Assembly: GCF_001423105.1 (NCBI RefSeq)
Contig: NZ_LMNV01000005.1
Location: 466,317-525,486 of the forward strand
Direction of reading: 5' to 3'
DNA: 59,170 nt
Source of the DNA: Frondihabitans sp. Leaf304
GTDB taxonomy: Bacteria > Actinomycetota > Actinomycetes > Actinomycetales > Microbacteriaceae
Positions 17,968 to 26,357 of this stretch are shown piece after piece. The notes below the pieces were generated by a model. That model was given only the letters and a program-made list of their open reading frames with translations. It was not told the DNA's origin and did not search any database. The position numbers and the translations under genes are program-made. Each line of letters starts with the position of its first letter. Position 1 is the first letter of the stretch.

Positions 17968-19066
17968 CGCTCCGGCGACGCCGTTCGCCGCACGACCGGG
18001 CTTCGTAGCCGACGACTCCACCGGCGTCGCCGCGCACTACGGCAACCCGCTCGTCGAACAGCGGGCACTTCTTTCAGGATCCGCGGTGGTCCAGGTGCCG
18101 TCGAGAGGTCTCGTCACGGTCTCGGGGCCCGACCGGCTGTCGTGGCTCGATTCGCTCACCAGCCAGAGCCTCAAGGGCCTCGCTCCCGGCAGCTCGACGG
18201 AGACGCTGCTGCTCGATCCTTCGGGCCGGGTGGAGCACGCGGCCGGTGTGCTCGACGACGGCGAGACCACGTGGCTCCTCGTCGACGCGGCCGAGGCCGA
18301 GAGCTTTGCCGCGTGGCTCGATCGGATGCGCTTCATGTTGCGCGTCGAGGTCGCTGACCGAAGCGCCGACTTCGCGGTGCTCGGATCGTTCGCCGACCTC
18401 GCCCTTCCCGCAGCCAGCCCCGCTGGCATCCCCCTCGTCTGGATCGACCCGTGGCACGAGGTCGCCGTCGGCGGTGTCGGCTACGCCGCCGAGGCCGGCC
18501 ACCCGGCCGCCGACTGGAGCTACCGCGAGACGCTCGTCACGGCCGAGTCTCTCGCCGACGTCGCCGCGTCCGACGTGCCCGTCGCCGGTGCTCTCGCGCT
18601 CGAGGCTCTCCGGGTCGCCGCCTGGCGTCCGCGCCTCGCGACGGAGGTCGACGAGCGGAGCATCCCGCACGAGCTCGATTGGCTCCGCTCGGCCGTGCAC
18701 CTGGCGAAGGGCTGCTACCGCGGGCAAGAGACCGTCGCGAAGGTGCACAATCTCGGCCACCCGCCGAGGCGTCTCGTCATGCTGCACCTCGACGGCTCCG
18801 ACAATGTGTTGCCCGGTCACGGCGACGTCGTGCGCGAGGGCGACCGCGAGGTCGGTTCGATCACCTCGTCGGGCACCCATTACGAGCTGGGCCCGATCGC
18901 GCTCGCCCTCGTCAAGCGCAGCCTCGACGTCACCGCGCCGCTGACCGTTCTGGCCGGCGACGACGACACCGTCGTGGCCGCCTCGCAGCAGACCATCGTT
19001 CCCCCCGACGCCGGCGCCGCTGCCGGTGTTCCTCGGCTGCCGCGGCTCGGTGCCGTCCGGCGCTGA
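17957..19066 (+). CDS. ygfZ: YgfZ/GcvT-domain folate-binding protein
   Basis: Tetrahydrofolate-dependent protein that helps assembly and repair of iron-sulfur clusters. The 369-aa protein has the GcvT-like N-terminus (SGSAVVQVPSRGLVTVSG, DRLSWLDSLTSQ) and the YgfZ signature KGCYRGQETVAKVHN with its conserved cysteine (about residue 253). I chose the GTG at 17957 (VSSSAPATPF), which overlaps the preceding stop; an earlier start would place unrelated sequence in front. Confidence 0.9.
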   Translation: MSSSAPATPFAARPGFVADDSTGVAAHYGNPLVEQRALLSGSAVVQVPSRGLVTVSGPDRLSWLDSLTSQSLKGLAPGSSTETLLLDPSGRVEHAAGVLDDGETTWLLVDAAEAESFAAWLDRMRFMLRVEVADRSADFAVLGSFADLALPAASPAGIPLVWIDPWHEVAVGGVGYAAEAGHPAADWSYRETLVTAESLADVAASDVPVAGALALEALRVAAWRPRLATEVDERSIPHELDWLRSAVHLAKGCYRGQETVAKVHNLGHPPRRLVMLHLDGSDNVLPGHGDVVREGDREVGSITSSGTHYELGPIALALVKRSLDVTAPLTVLAGDDDTVVAASQQTIVPPDAGAAAGVPRLPRLGAVRR

Positions 19067-19068
19067 CC

Positions 19069-20154
19069 GTGCGGTTCTCCCTCCCTCGGGCCGGGGGCTT
19101 CGACGTTCGTGCCTCGGCGTTGCGGGTGCGCTCCTCGCTGCCGGCGATGCTGCAGATCGTGCTCGCGGCCGGGATCGCCTACTCGATAGCCCGCTTCGGC
19201 ATCGGTCACCCGATGCCGATCCTGGCCGTGACCGTCACCATTTCGTCTCTCGGTTTCGCCCGTGACGCGAGGCCGCGCCGCGTGCTCGAGAATGCCGTCG
19301 GCGTGGTAATCGGCATCGCGCTCAGCGAGCTCCTGCTGCTGGTCTTCGGCAAGGGCTTCTGGCAGTACGGCATCGTGCTCTTCGTCGCGCTCGCCGTGGC
19401 CCGGTTCCTGTCGCCGACCAGTGCCTTCGCCATCGCGGCGGCGACGCAGTCGATGTTCGTCATGCTCCTGCCTGATCCCGCGGGCGGGCCGTTCACCCGG
19501 TCGCTCGACGGGCTGGTCGGCGGGGCCGTCGCGCTCCTCATCACAGCGCTCGTTCCCCGTGACCCGATCGGCCTCGCCCGGGCCGATGCCCGTCGCCTCT
19601 TCGCCGAGCTCGACCCCGCGTTCGCCTCACTCGTGCGGGCACTCCGACACGACGACGTCCGGCAGGCCGATGCGGCCCTCGACCGACTCCGCACGACGCA
19701 GCCGCTCCTCGACGACTGGGCGGCGACCCTCGACACGGCGTCGTCGATCTCGCGGATCTCGCCGTTTCTGCGACGCAAGGTGCCCGTGATAGCCGCGGAA
19801 GCGCGAATCCTGCGCTATCTCGACCTCGCGGTACGCAACCTCCGGGTGGTCACCCGGCGCATCGACACCACGATCGGCGACGGCCGACGTCGGCCCGAGG
19901 TGGCTGACCTCGTGGCGAGTATCGCGCTGGCGACGAGTGTGTTGGGGGAGTCGCTGGAGGCGGTGGAGCGGGTGCCGGCTGCCCAGGAGGCGCTGGTCGC
20001 GGTGGGGCGGAGGCTGGATCCTGCGGTCGTCCTGCCCGGTGCGCCCGTGGCCGAGACGGTGCTCGTGCTGATGCTGCGGCCGCTCGTCATCGACCTGCTC
20101 ATGGCGACGGGCTTGCCGCATGACGACGCGCGCTCGCGCCTCGCCACGCTCTGA
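19069..20154 (+). CDS. FUSC-type aromatic-acid-exporter-like membrane protein
   Basis: 361-aa protein with four to five clustered transmembrane segments in the N-terminal half (residues 22-45, 49-65, 78-100, 105-130, 145-165) and a cytoplasmic helical C-terminal half, the layout of FUSC/ArAE exporters. The segment RDARPRRVLENAVGVVIGI is typical of the family. Substrate unknown. GTG start two bases after the ygfZ stop, so part of the same transcription unit. Confidence 0.8.
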   Translation: MRFSLPRAGGFDVRASALRVRSSLPAMLQIVLAAGIAYSIARFGIGHPMPILAVTVTISSLGFARDARPRRVLENAVGVVIGIALSELLLLVFGKGFWQYGIVLFVALAVARFLSPTSAFAIAAATQSMFVMLLPDPAGGPFTRSLDGLVGGAVALLITALVPRDPIGLARADARRLFAELDPAFASLVRALRHDDVRQADAALDRLRTTQPLLDDWAATLDTASSISRISPFLRRKVPVIAAEARILRYLDLAVRNLRVVTRRIDTTIGDGRRRPEVADLVASIALATSVLGESLEAVERVPAAQEALVAVGRRLDPAVVLPGAPVAETVLVLMLRPLVIDLLMATGLPHDDARSRLATL

Positions 20155-20164
20155 CACCGGTTTT

Positions 20165-20232
20165 CGGTGTTGACGCCGCCTTTCGACGGTGTCGGGCCCG
20201 AAATGCGGTGTCGGGCCCGCAAGGCGGCGTCA
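20165..20232. repeat. Fold-back element between convergent genes
   Basis: Three CGGTGT-led units at 20165, 20187 and 20206 (periods 22 and 19); the last two share CGGTGTCGGGCCCG. An outer 12-bp perfect stem joins TGACGCCGCCTT (20171) and AAGGCGGCGTCA (20221). The right arm contains the methyltransferase stop codon. Likely transcription end of both genes, though no T-run is present. Confidence 0.8.
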
Positions 20233-21018
20233 CGCCGGGGCGACCGCCGACCACGGCACCGAGATCTCGCCGAGCCTCCAGCGCGTGCGCCCGTGCAGCA
20301 CCGGCCAGCCCGCCGACCGCATCCCCTCGACGGTCGCGACCCAACGCTGCACCGGCGAGTACACGGCGAGGGCGGCGTTGTAGCGCCAGTGGCGGTCGAG
20401 CTCCTCGAGGAACGCGTGGATCCTCTCGCCCTCGACATTGCGGTGGATCAGCGCCTTCGGCAACCGCTCGGCGACGATCAGTGGGCTCTCGAGCGAGGCG
20501 AGACGCAGCGACGCGGTGAATGTCTGCGGGCCGTCCGAGGTCACGTCGACCCAGCTCGCGACGCGGCCCACTTCGTTGCACGTGCCCTCGACGAGGACGC
20601 CGCCGGGGGCGAGGCGCGAGACCATGAGATCCCAGGATCCGGCCACCGCCTCCTCGGGATACTGCCGCAGCACGTTCAGCGCCCGGATCACCGCCGGCCG
20701 CCGATCGGCCCGCTCCATTGCATCGGGCAGCGGCACTTCGAACCCGCCGAGCCGGAACGACACCCCCGGCTTGGCCGACAGGGATGCCAGCGCCACCCGT
20801 TCGGGCTCGATCTCGATGCCCACGACCTCGACCTCCGGCCGAACCCGAGCCAGTCGGTGGTGCAGTTCGAGCGGCGTCGTCGCGCTGGCGCCGTAGCCCA
20901 GATCGACGACCAGAGGATCCGCGGCGGTGCGGAACGCGGGCAGACTCGCGATCCAGCGATCGACCCGGCGCAGTCGGTTGGTGCCCGTGGTTCCGCGCGT
21001 GACGTGACCTGTGGGCAT
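20230..21018 (-). CDS. Class I SAM-dependent methyltransferase-like protein
   Basis: 262-aa soluble protein with a Rossmann-type SAM motif I (PLVVDLGYGASATTPLEL, about residues 34-51), acidic motif II (VEVVGIEIEPERVALA) and a motif-IV-like region, DLMVSRLAPGGVLVEGT. Substrate not recognisable; homologues stand beside gpmA in relatives, to my recollection. ATG six bases after TAGGAT, back to back with the gpmA promoter. Confidence 0.8.
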   Translation of the reverse strand: MPTGHVTRGTTGTNRLRRVDRWIASLPAFRTAADPLVVDLGYGASATTPLELHHRLARVRPEVEVVGIEIEPERVALASLSAKPGVSFRLGGFEVPLPDAMERADRRPAVIRALNVLRQYPEEAVAGSWDLMVSRLAPGGVLVEGTCNEVGRVASWVDVTSDGPQTFTASLRLASLESPLIVAERLPKALIHRNVEGERIHAFLEELDRHWRYNAALAVYSPVQRWVATVEGMRSAGWPVLHGRTRWRLGEISVPWSAVAPA

Positions 21019-21058
21019 GCCACCATCCTAGGAACGACGCGACGATAGGATCGTCAGC

Positions 21059-21826
21059 ATGACTTCGACGCTCATCCTTCTCCGGCACGGCAACAGCGAG
21101 TGGAACCAGAAGAACCTCTTCACCGGGTGGGTCGACGTCCGCCTGAGTGAGCAGGGCACCGCCGAGGCGAAGCGCGCCGGGCAGCTGCTGCGCGACTCCG
21201 GCCTCAAGCCCGACATCCTCTACACCTCGCGTCTCACCCGCGCGATCCAGACGGCCGACCTCGCTCTCGAAGAGGCCGACCGGCTGTGGATCGACGTGAA
21301 GCGCTCGTGGCGTCTCAACGAGCGTCACTACGGTGCGCTCCAGGGCAAAGACAAGGCCGAGACGCTCGAAGAGTACGGCCCCGAGCAGTTCCAGACCTGG
21401 CGTCGATCGTTCGACGTGCCGCCGCCGCCGCTCGACGACGACAGCAAGTGGTCGCAGGCCCACGACGAGCGGTACGTCGACCTCGGCGTCGACGCCCCGC
21501 GCACCGAGTCGCTCAAGCTCGTCATCGAGCGCATGCTTCCTTACTGGGAGAGCGACATCACCGTCGATCTCGCCGCCGGCAAGACCGTGCTCGTCACCGC
21601 GCACGGCAACTCGCTGCGCGCTCTGGTCAAGCACCTCGACGGCATCTCCGACGACGAGATCGCCGAGCTGAATATCCCCACCGGCATCCCCCTGGTCTAC
21701 GAGCTCGACGACGATTTCACACCGACCAAGCCCGGGGCGTATCTCGACCCGGAGGCCGCTGCCGCCGGTGCCGCCGCCGTTGCCAACCAGGGCAAGAGCG
21801 ACGGGCTCGACGCGACCAAGGCGTAG
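21059..21826 (+). CDS. gpmA: 2,3-bisphosphoglycerate-dependent phosphoglycerate mutase
   Basis: Interconverts 3- and 2-phosphoglycerate in glycolysis. The 255-aa protein has the catalytic RHGNSEWN (His9-type), [22 protein letters not shown] and the second catalytic His in [12 protein letters not shown]. Length is typical. ATG lies seven bases after TAGGAT, a leaderless arrangement mirrored on the opposite strand for the methyltransferase. Confidence 0.97.
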   Translation: MTSTLILLRHGNSEWNQKNLFTGWVDVRLSEQGTAEAKRAGQLLRDSGLKPDILYTSRLTRAIQTADLALEEADRLWIDVKRSWRLNERHYGALQGKDKAETLEEYGPEQFQTWRRSFDVPPPPLDDDSKWSQAHDERYVDLGVDAPRTESLKLVIERMLPYWESDITVDLAAGKTVLVTAHGNSLRALVKHLDGISDDEIAELNIPTGIPLVYELDDDFTPTKPGAYLDPEAAAAGAAAVANQGKSDGLDATKA

Positions 21827-21844
21827 GCCTCCGGCCCGGCTCAG

Positions 21845-21941
21845 ACCCGCCTGATCGGCACGACCCGCCCGATCGGCTCAGACCCGCCCGATCGGCGTAG
21901 GCACCTGCCCTAGGGCTGCTGTTTACGCCGACCGGGCGGGT
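21845..21941 (+). repeat. Dispersed 19-nt-unit fold-back element, copy 1
   Basis: Three copies of ACCCGCCYGATCGGC at 21845, 21863 and 21882, then ACCTGCCCTAGGG, then the inverted unit GCCGACCGGGCGGGT (21927-21941). The last direct unit and the inverted unit can form a 15-bp stem with one mismatch. It directly follows gpmA. A related copy follows rlmB at 42106. Confidence 0.88.
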
Positions 21942-21962
21942 TTGCTGTTCTATCCCTTGCTT

Positions 21963-21982
21963 TGTAGCGACACATTGCTACA
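21963..21982. promoter_or_regulatory. Inverted repeat over the promoter of the membrane protein-GntR operon
   Basis: TGTAGC, eight bases, GCTACA is a perfect inverted repeat. It lies between TTGCTT (21957) and TACAGT (21979), a plausible minus-35/minus-10 pair with 16-base spacing, about 24 bases before the membrane gene. It is the natural operator for the YtrA-like repressor encoded at the end of this operon. Confidence 0.65.
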
Positions 21983-22005
21983 GTCGTAGGTACAAAGGGG
22001 TGGGT

Positions 22006-22890
22006 ATGGATCTGTACTTTCAAGTTCTCTTCGCGGTATACGCCGTGGTGCTCGTCGGCACTGCACTTCTGTCGCGGGTCGGTGAATTCCAGACCTGGCA
22101 GATGCAGCGGCTGGCGAAGCGGGTCGGGCTGGGCATCCCCGCCGACCTCGACGGTCTCATTCGACGGCGCGTTGCAGCACGTGTTCTCGGCAGCAGCGTC
22201 GGCGGCTTCGTCGGCCTCGGCGTCGGCGTCGTGCTCTACGAGTCTTTCGCGACCCGGCCCCCTGTCGTCGTCGCCTTTCTGGCGCTCATCACGGCGGTGA
22301 CCGGCTCGTCGCTCGGCACGGTCTGGGCGTCGTTCCGAGACGAGACTGCGGCGACCGACCGTCCACGGATCGCGCGCGCCGAGGCCGTCGGAGTCGGCGA
22401 CTACGTGATCGTCCTCGCTCGCATTTTCGCTTGGGCCATCCTGGTGCTGGCGGCTGTGGCCATCGCCCTCTCGGCGCGCTCGGGGGCGGGTCTCGCCGGA
22501 GTCCTCCTCGTGGCGCTCGGCGCTGTCTGCCTCGTTCTATTCGAGATTTTCTCTCGCCGAATCGTCGCGAGAGGTCATCCGGTGGCCTCGACCGATGAGC
22601 TGGTCTGGAACGACGCGCTCACCGCCTCCGCGCTGATGGACCTCCTGGCAGCGCCCGTCCAGGCGCTCACCCTGGGCGGCTACTGGGCGGTGATTGGAGT
22701 GGGTGGCGGGCCCGTCGACTTCAGTCCCGCTGACGTGGTCATCATGATTGCGCTGCTCGTCGGGTGCATCCTTTTCAGCGTCGTGTTCCGCAACACCCGC
22801 ACCTGGTATCTCGAGCAGCTGTGGCCGGGTTCGCGGCGTCGCACCCCGGCCGAAGAAGCCCTCAGAATCGCAGGATCCAGCCCCTCGTGA
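22006..22890 (+). CDS. Multi-spanning membrane protein of unknown function
   Basis: 294-aa protein with about seven hydrophobic segments: residues 5-22, 63-80, 86-103, 132-155, 161-180, 214-235 and 244-262. A cytoplasmic stretch after the first helix is basic. No motif recognised. ATG at 22006 follows AAAGGGG. The next gene, a small GntR regulator, overlaps as GTGA; such pairs usually mean autoregulation in response to a membrane-active or cell-wall-active compound, which is inference. Confidence 0.75.
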   Translation: MDLYFQVLFAVYAVVLVGTALLSRVGEFQTWQMQRLAKRVGLGIPADLDGLIRRRVAARVLGSSVGGFVGLGVGVVLYESFATRPPVVVAFLALITAVTGSSLGTVWASFRDETAATDRPRIARAEAVGVGDYVIVLARIFAWAILVLAAVAIALSARSGAGLAGVLLVALGAVCLVLFEIFSRRIVARGHPVASTDELVWNDALTASALMDLLAAPVQALTLGGYWAVIGVGGGPVDFSPADVVIMIALLVGCILFSVVFRNTRTWYLEQLWPGSRRRTPAEEALRIAGSSPS

Positions 22891-23240
22891 TCACCCTCGA
22901 CCCCCGCTCTCCGACACCACCCTTCGAGCAGCTCCGCGGTCAGCTCGCGGGCCAGGTGCGCGGGGGAGTCCTCGCCGCCGGCCACCGTTTGCCGACAGTG
23001 CGACGTCTCGCCGAAGACCTCGGCATCGCTCCGAACACCGTCGCCCGCGCGTATCGCGAACTGGAGGCCGAGGGTCTGATCGAGACGCGGGGGCGGAACG
23101 GCACGGTGGTGCGCGCGCAGGGCGCCGACCCCGAGGTGGCCGCCCAACAGGCGGCGCGCGTCTACGCCGAGCGGGTGAAGGATCTCGGCGTCGACCCGGC
23201 CGAGGCGCTCCGGTTCGTTCGCGCTGCGCTCGGATCCTGA
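22887..23240 (+). CDS. YtrA-like small GntR-family regulator
   Basis: 117-aa protein consisting mainly of a GntR winged helix: PPFEQLRGQLAGQVRGGVL, GHRLPTVRRLAEDLGI, NTVARAYRELEAEGLIETR (residues 11-67), plus a short helical dimerisation tail. The lack of a ligand domain is typical of the YtrA subgroup. GTG start coupled to the membrane protein gene. Probable repressor of its own operon through the TGTAGC/GCTACA site. Confidence 0.9.
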   Translation: MITLDPRSPTPPFEQLRGQLAGQVRGGVLAAGHRLPTVRRLAEDLGIAPNTVARAYRELEAEGLIETRGRNGTVVRAQGADPEVAAQQAARVYAERVKDLGVDPAEALRFVRAALGS

Positions 23241-23331
23241 ACTGTACTGGCTGGGTGAGACGCCGCTCACCGCAGCGGACCTCGGACAAGCCTCGGTCGC
23301 CCGCTGTGGCGAGCGTCGTCTCGCCTCGCGA

Positions 23332-23751
23332 CTAGACGAAGAGGGCGCTGATCTCTTGCACGAGGGCGTCCATGTCGACGGTCTCGACGGCGTCGACCCG
23401 CACGAACGGGGTGAGGCCGAGCTCGCCGCCGGAGGCGCCGCACCAGACCTCGACGACGCGGGGTGAGCCGGCCAGGTCGATGCCGCCGGTGACCGCGTCG
23501 GAGTCGGCCCGCTCGAAGAAGGCGTCGACGACCACGCCGGCGTCGATGAGCCCGGCCGTGCGCCACACCGTCTCGATGGCCAGCCGGCGGATGCCCTCGC
23601 GCGGTGCGACCGGCCCCGTCGCCTGCGTCAGGGTCTCCTGAACGGCGGTCGGCTTCAGCACGGGGCAGCCGAGCAGGATCCCGAGCGCTGACGAGATCTC
23701 CGACTTGCGGGGGTCAGGGATTCCGTTGACGATGATCGCTACCTGGGCCAT
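23332..23751 (-). CDS. Degenerate P-loop kinase-like protein
   Basis: 139-aa protein, MAQVAIIVNGIPDPRKSE start. The layout resembles small P-loop kinases: a strand followed by GIPDPRKS where Walker A (GxxxxGK[ST]) is expected, then an amphipathic helix, a VVVDAFFE Walker-B-like strand, and a VVEVWCGASGG strand. The Walker glycine is replaced by Arg, so ATP binding is doubtful. It may be a non-catalytic relative or an unrelated fold that mimics it. An upstream extension is possible but lacks a ribosome site. Confidence 0.6.
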   Translation of the reverse strand: MAQVAIIVNGIPDPRKSEISSALGILLGCPVLKPTAVQETLTQATGPVAPREGIRRLAIETVWRTAGLIDAGVVVDAFFERADSDAVTGGIDLAGSPRVVEVWCGASGGELGLTPFVRVDAVETVDMDALVQEISALFV

Positions 23752-23832
23752 GCACCGATTCTCTCGCACGGTGGAGTCTCGCCCGACCGACCGCCTTCCC
23801 GTCCGATCGAGTGGCGGCCCCTCCGACCGAGA

Positions 23833-23874
23833 AAACGTCACCCGACCGGGTTTAATCGCGGTCGGGTGACGTTT
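23833..23874. terminator. Hairpin downstream of the surface-protein gene
   Basis: Fifteen-bp arms (AAACGTCACCCGACC and its complement) with a 12-base loop, ending in GTTTCTG. It begins 13 bases after the surface-protein stop and can terminate leftward transcription. Flanking CGTCCGATCG and CGGTCGGACG extend the fold, as in the other fold-backs of this window. Confidence 0.75.
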
Positions 23875-23887
23875 CTGCGGTCGGACG

Positions 23888-25582
23888 CTACTCGGGCCGA
23901 GGAGCGCGGCGGTTGCGAGTCCGCATCGTGAGCATTAGCGCGACGCCGAGACCGAGCAGCCCCACCGCGACGAGGAACATCGAGCGCCCTTCCGAGCCGG
24001 TGAAGGCCAGCTCCGTGGCCGGAGTGTCGGCGCCGGGGGAGATCGCGCCGCTGGCTGAGGCGGCGATCACGCCATCGTCCGTCGCGGCCACGTCGAAGAT
24101 CACGGTGTTGCCGATGACCGAGTAGCGGAGACTCGTCGGGTCGGAGGTGTCGACGGTGAAGGCCCCAGCTACGAAGGTGCCACTCGGCAGGCCCAGGTCT
24201 TTCGACCAACGCCCGTCCGCCCCGACCGTGATGGTGCCGTCGTAGGTGGGCACCGTGGCGGAGGGCGGAGCCGTGGAGTCGTCGAACCAACCCGGGTAGA
24301 GCGCCGAGAGGTACGCGTCGGCGGAGTCGAGGTCGGAGACCCAGAGCTGCACGCCGGTGCCCGGCGTTCCCGTGCCGGAGACAACGGCGAGGTACTGCGC
24401 ACCGCCATCCGTCGCGCCGTCCGTGGGCTCGACACCCGGGTCTGTCGTCGGCTCGGTCGTGGGCTCGTCCGTCGCATCTTCGGCTGCGTCGGCGACACCG
24501 TCATCGGGGTCGAGGGGATCGCTGGCGGCAGTGCCCGACGACGTCGGCTCGGATCCGTCGAAGTTCGTCTGAACGGTCTCGTTCACGACGGGCGGGACGA
24601 GGTAGTCGGCCGGGATCGCCACCTCGGCGGTTCCGATTCGCGCCCCCTCCGTGTAGCCCGACAGTGGGCCGAGCACCTCGTCGATCGTCTGAGCGACGGG
24701 CGTGAAGAAGTACGAACCGGGACCGAGCGCCAATCGGGCTGTCCATTGTCCGTTGGCATCGGCAGTGGCGAATGCCCCGTCTCCGAAAGAGGGGTCGGTG
24801 GTGTCCGTGGGGTCCGCCAGGACGAAGACCTGATCGCCGGGCTTGGCAGTCCCGCTGACCGGGATTGAGAACAGCCCTCCGCCGAAGGGCAGAGGGGTTC
24901 CGATCAGTGTCTGACCGACGATCAACGGGTCGACGACGGGAACCTCGGTATCGGGAGCGTCGAACTGCACCTCGATCAGGTGCTCTGTGAGCCCGCGAGC
25001 CCCCGATTTCCCGTCGATCACGAGAAGCTGGTCCCAGCTCACGGCGTCGCTGAACGACACCGTGAACGTGAAGGCCCCCGATTTGTCCGCGGTCACCGTG
25101 GTGAGAATCTCTTCTTGGTCGTTGTGGACCGTAATGACCGAGCCTGCGGGCGCGGTGCCGACCACGGTGATCGTGCGCGGCCCCGAGACGAACTGCACCA
25201 TATCTTCGTCTGCCGGAGAGGTGATGACCAGGTCGGTGGATGGTGTTCCTGAGGGGGCCTTCGGGGTTGTCGCCGAGGGGGCGGCAACGCGCGCTCGGCT
25301 TACGGCCGAGCTGCTTGTCTGATCGCTGGATGCTGCTTGTTCGACCGCGTTTTGCGCAGCCTTCTCGACCGTGCTCGGCGCGTGTCCGACGAGCGGGCTC
25401 ATCCGCGTCATGGCGGGCCGTGGGGCGGTGAGGGTCTCAGCCGAGAGGTGTGTCGGGGGCGGCGCTGCGGAAGCAGGCAGAGCACCCACCAAGCCGAGTG
25501 CGAGGGCGGTCACGGCTGCGAGGGCCAGGGGCACTGCGGCCCGTGATGCGCGAGGGTTCGCGGTGGGCAGGGGCTTCTTCAT
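23888..25582 (-). CDS. Sortase-anchored surface protein with Ig-like domains
   Basis: 564-aa secreted protein: signal peptide (MKKPLPTANPRASR, hydrophobic core to about residue 40, ASA cleavage site), Ala/Thr-rich segment, two or more Ig-like beta domains (SPADEDMVQFVSGPRTITV and SGTAKPGDQVFVLADPTD regions), an acidic Asp/Thr/Glu-rich linker, a final domain, then the sorting signal LAFTG, a hydrophobic helix and an Arg-rich tail. LAxTG-type signals are used by class E sortases in actinobacteria. ATG at 25582 follows GGAAGAG. No sortase is in the window. Confidence 0.85.
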   Translation of the reverse strand: MKKPLPTANPRASRAAVPLALAAVTALALGLVGALPASAAPPPTHLSAETLTAPRPAMTRMSPLVGHAPSTVEKAAQNAVEQAASSDQTSSSAVSRARVAAPSATTPKAPSGTPSTDLVITSPADEDMVQFVSGPRTITVVGTAPAGSVITVHNDQEEILTTVTADKSGAFTFTVSFSDAVSWDQLLVIDGKSGARGLTEHLIEVQFDAPDTEVPVVDPLIVGQTLIGTPLPFGGGLFSIPVSGTAKPGDQVFVLADPTDTTDPSFGDGAFATADANGQWTARLALGPGSYFFTPVAQTIDEVLGPLSGYTEGARIGTAEVAIPADYLVPPVVNETVQTNFDGSEPTSSGTAASDPLDPDDGVADAAEDATDEPTTEPTTDPGVEPTDGATDGGAQYLAVVSGTGTPGTGVQLWVSDLDSADAYLSALYPGWFDDSTAPPSATVPTYDGTITVGADGRWSKDLGLPSGTFVAGAFTVDTSDPTSLRYSVIGNTVIFDVAATDDGVIAASASGAISPGADTPATELAFTGSEGRSMFLVAVGLLGLGVALMLTMRTRNRRAPRPE

Positions 25583-25762
25583 GCGGCGCTCTTCCGGCGT
25601 GGGTCGCAGGTGTCGCCTGCGCTCCCGACCCACCCTTGGGCGCAGTTCCGTCCCGGTGATCACGGTCCGTTGGCTGACGGTAGCAGTTCCGAGGGCCCGG
25701 TACCTCTCCTTTTTCCGGTGCCATCCTCTCTCGGCACAGTTCGATCATTGACAGTTCGAAAT

Positions 25763-25773
25763 CTAACGGTTAG
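25763..25773. promoter_or_regulatory. Palindrome in the MarR promoter
   Basis: CTAACGGTTAG, a perfect palindrome around one base, 11 bases before the marR-type ATG and overlapping a TAGTGT box (25771). Likely autoregulatory operator; inferred. Confidence 0.6.
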
Positions 25774-25783
25774 TGTTCTGATC

Positions 25784-26230
25784 ATGAACGAAAACGGCCC
25801 CGACCTCACCACCAGCCTCGAGCTGCTCCGGTGGATCGGCTGGGCACAGCAGCAGGCCGGCCTCGAATGGGTGCGCGAACGCGGGCTCACTCACGAGCAG
25901 AGTTTTGCGCTCGGGTTCCTGGTGCAGTTTCCGGGCTCCATCCAGCGCGACATCGCTGCGATGACTCGCACCAGCGCGGCCAGCGTCTCGAGCCTCCTGC
26001 AGGGGCTCGAGAAGCGCGGTCTCATCGAGCGCCGTGCCGACGGCGAGAGCGCGCGCATCAAACGCGTCTACGCCACCGCCGAGGGTGCCGAGCTGATCTC
26101 CGGCTTCGACGTCGCGATGGCGTCCACCGAAGAGACGATCCTCGGACCCCTCTCCACGGCCGAGCGCGCCACGCTCCACTCGCTGCTGACGAAGGTCACT
26201 GCAGTGCTGCCGAGGCCCACGCGCGACTAG
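25784..26230 (+). CDS. MarR-family transcriptional regulator
   Basis: 148-aa winged-helix regulator: FLVQFPGSIQRDIAAMTR, TSAASVSSLLQGLEKRGLIER and the wing RIKRVYATAEGAELI (residues 47-106). It precedes a MATE exporter by 127 bases on the same strand, so it most likely represses that pump and itself and responds to a toxic compound. ATG start is seven bases after TAGTGT; a palindrome overlaps this box. Confidence 0.92.
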   Translation: MNENGPDLTTSLELLRWIGWAQQQAGLEWVRERGLTHEQSFALGFLVQFPGSIQRDIAAMTRTSAASVSSLLQGLEKRGLIERRADGESARIKRVYATAEGAELISGFDVAMASTEETILGPLSTAERATLHSLLTKVTAVLPRPTRD

Positions 26231-26357
26231 CCGCGACCGACCCCGTTCCCGCAGACCGCGGGAGCGGATCCTGAATTCTCCCCTCGCCGTGCCGGCGTCC
26301 TTCGGCGCGCGCCAAAGCACCCGGAACAGGCTCGCCTGCCCGGAATAAGGAGCAGCT

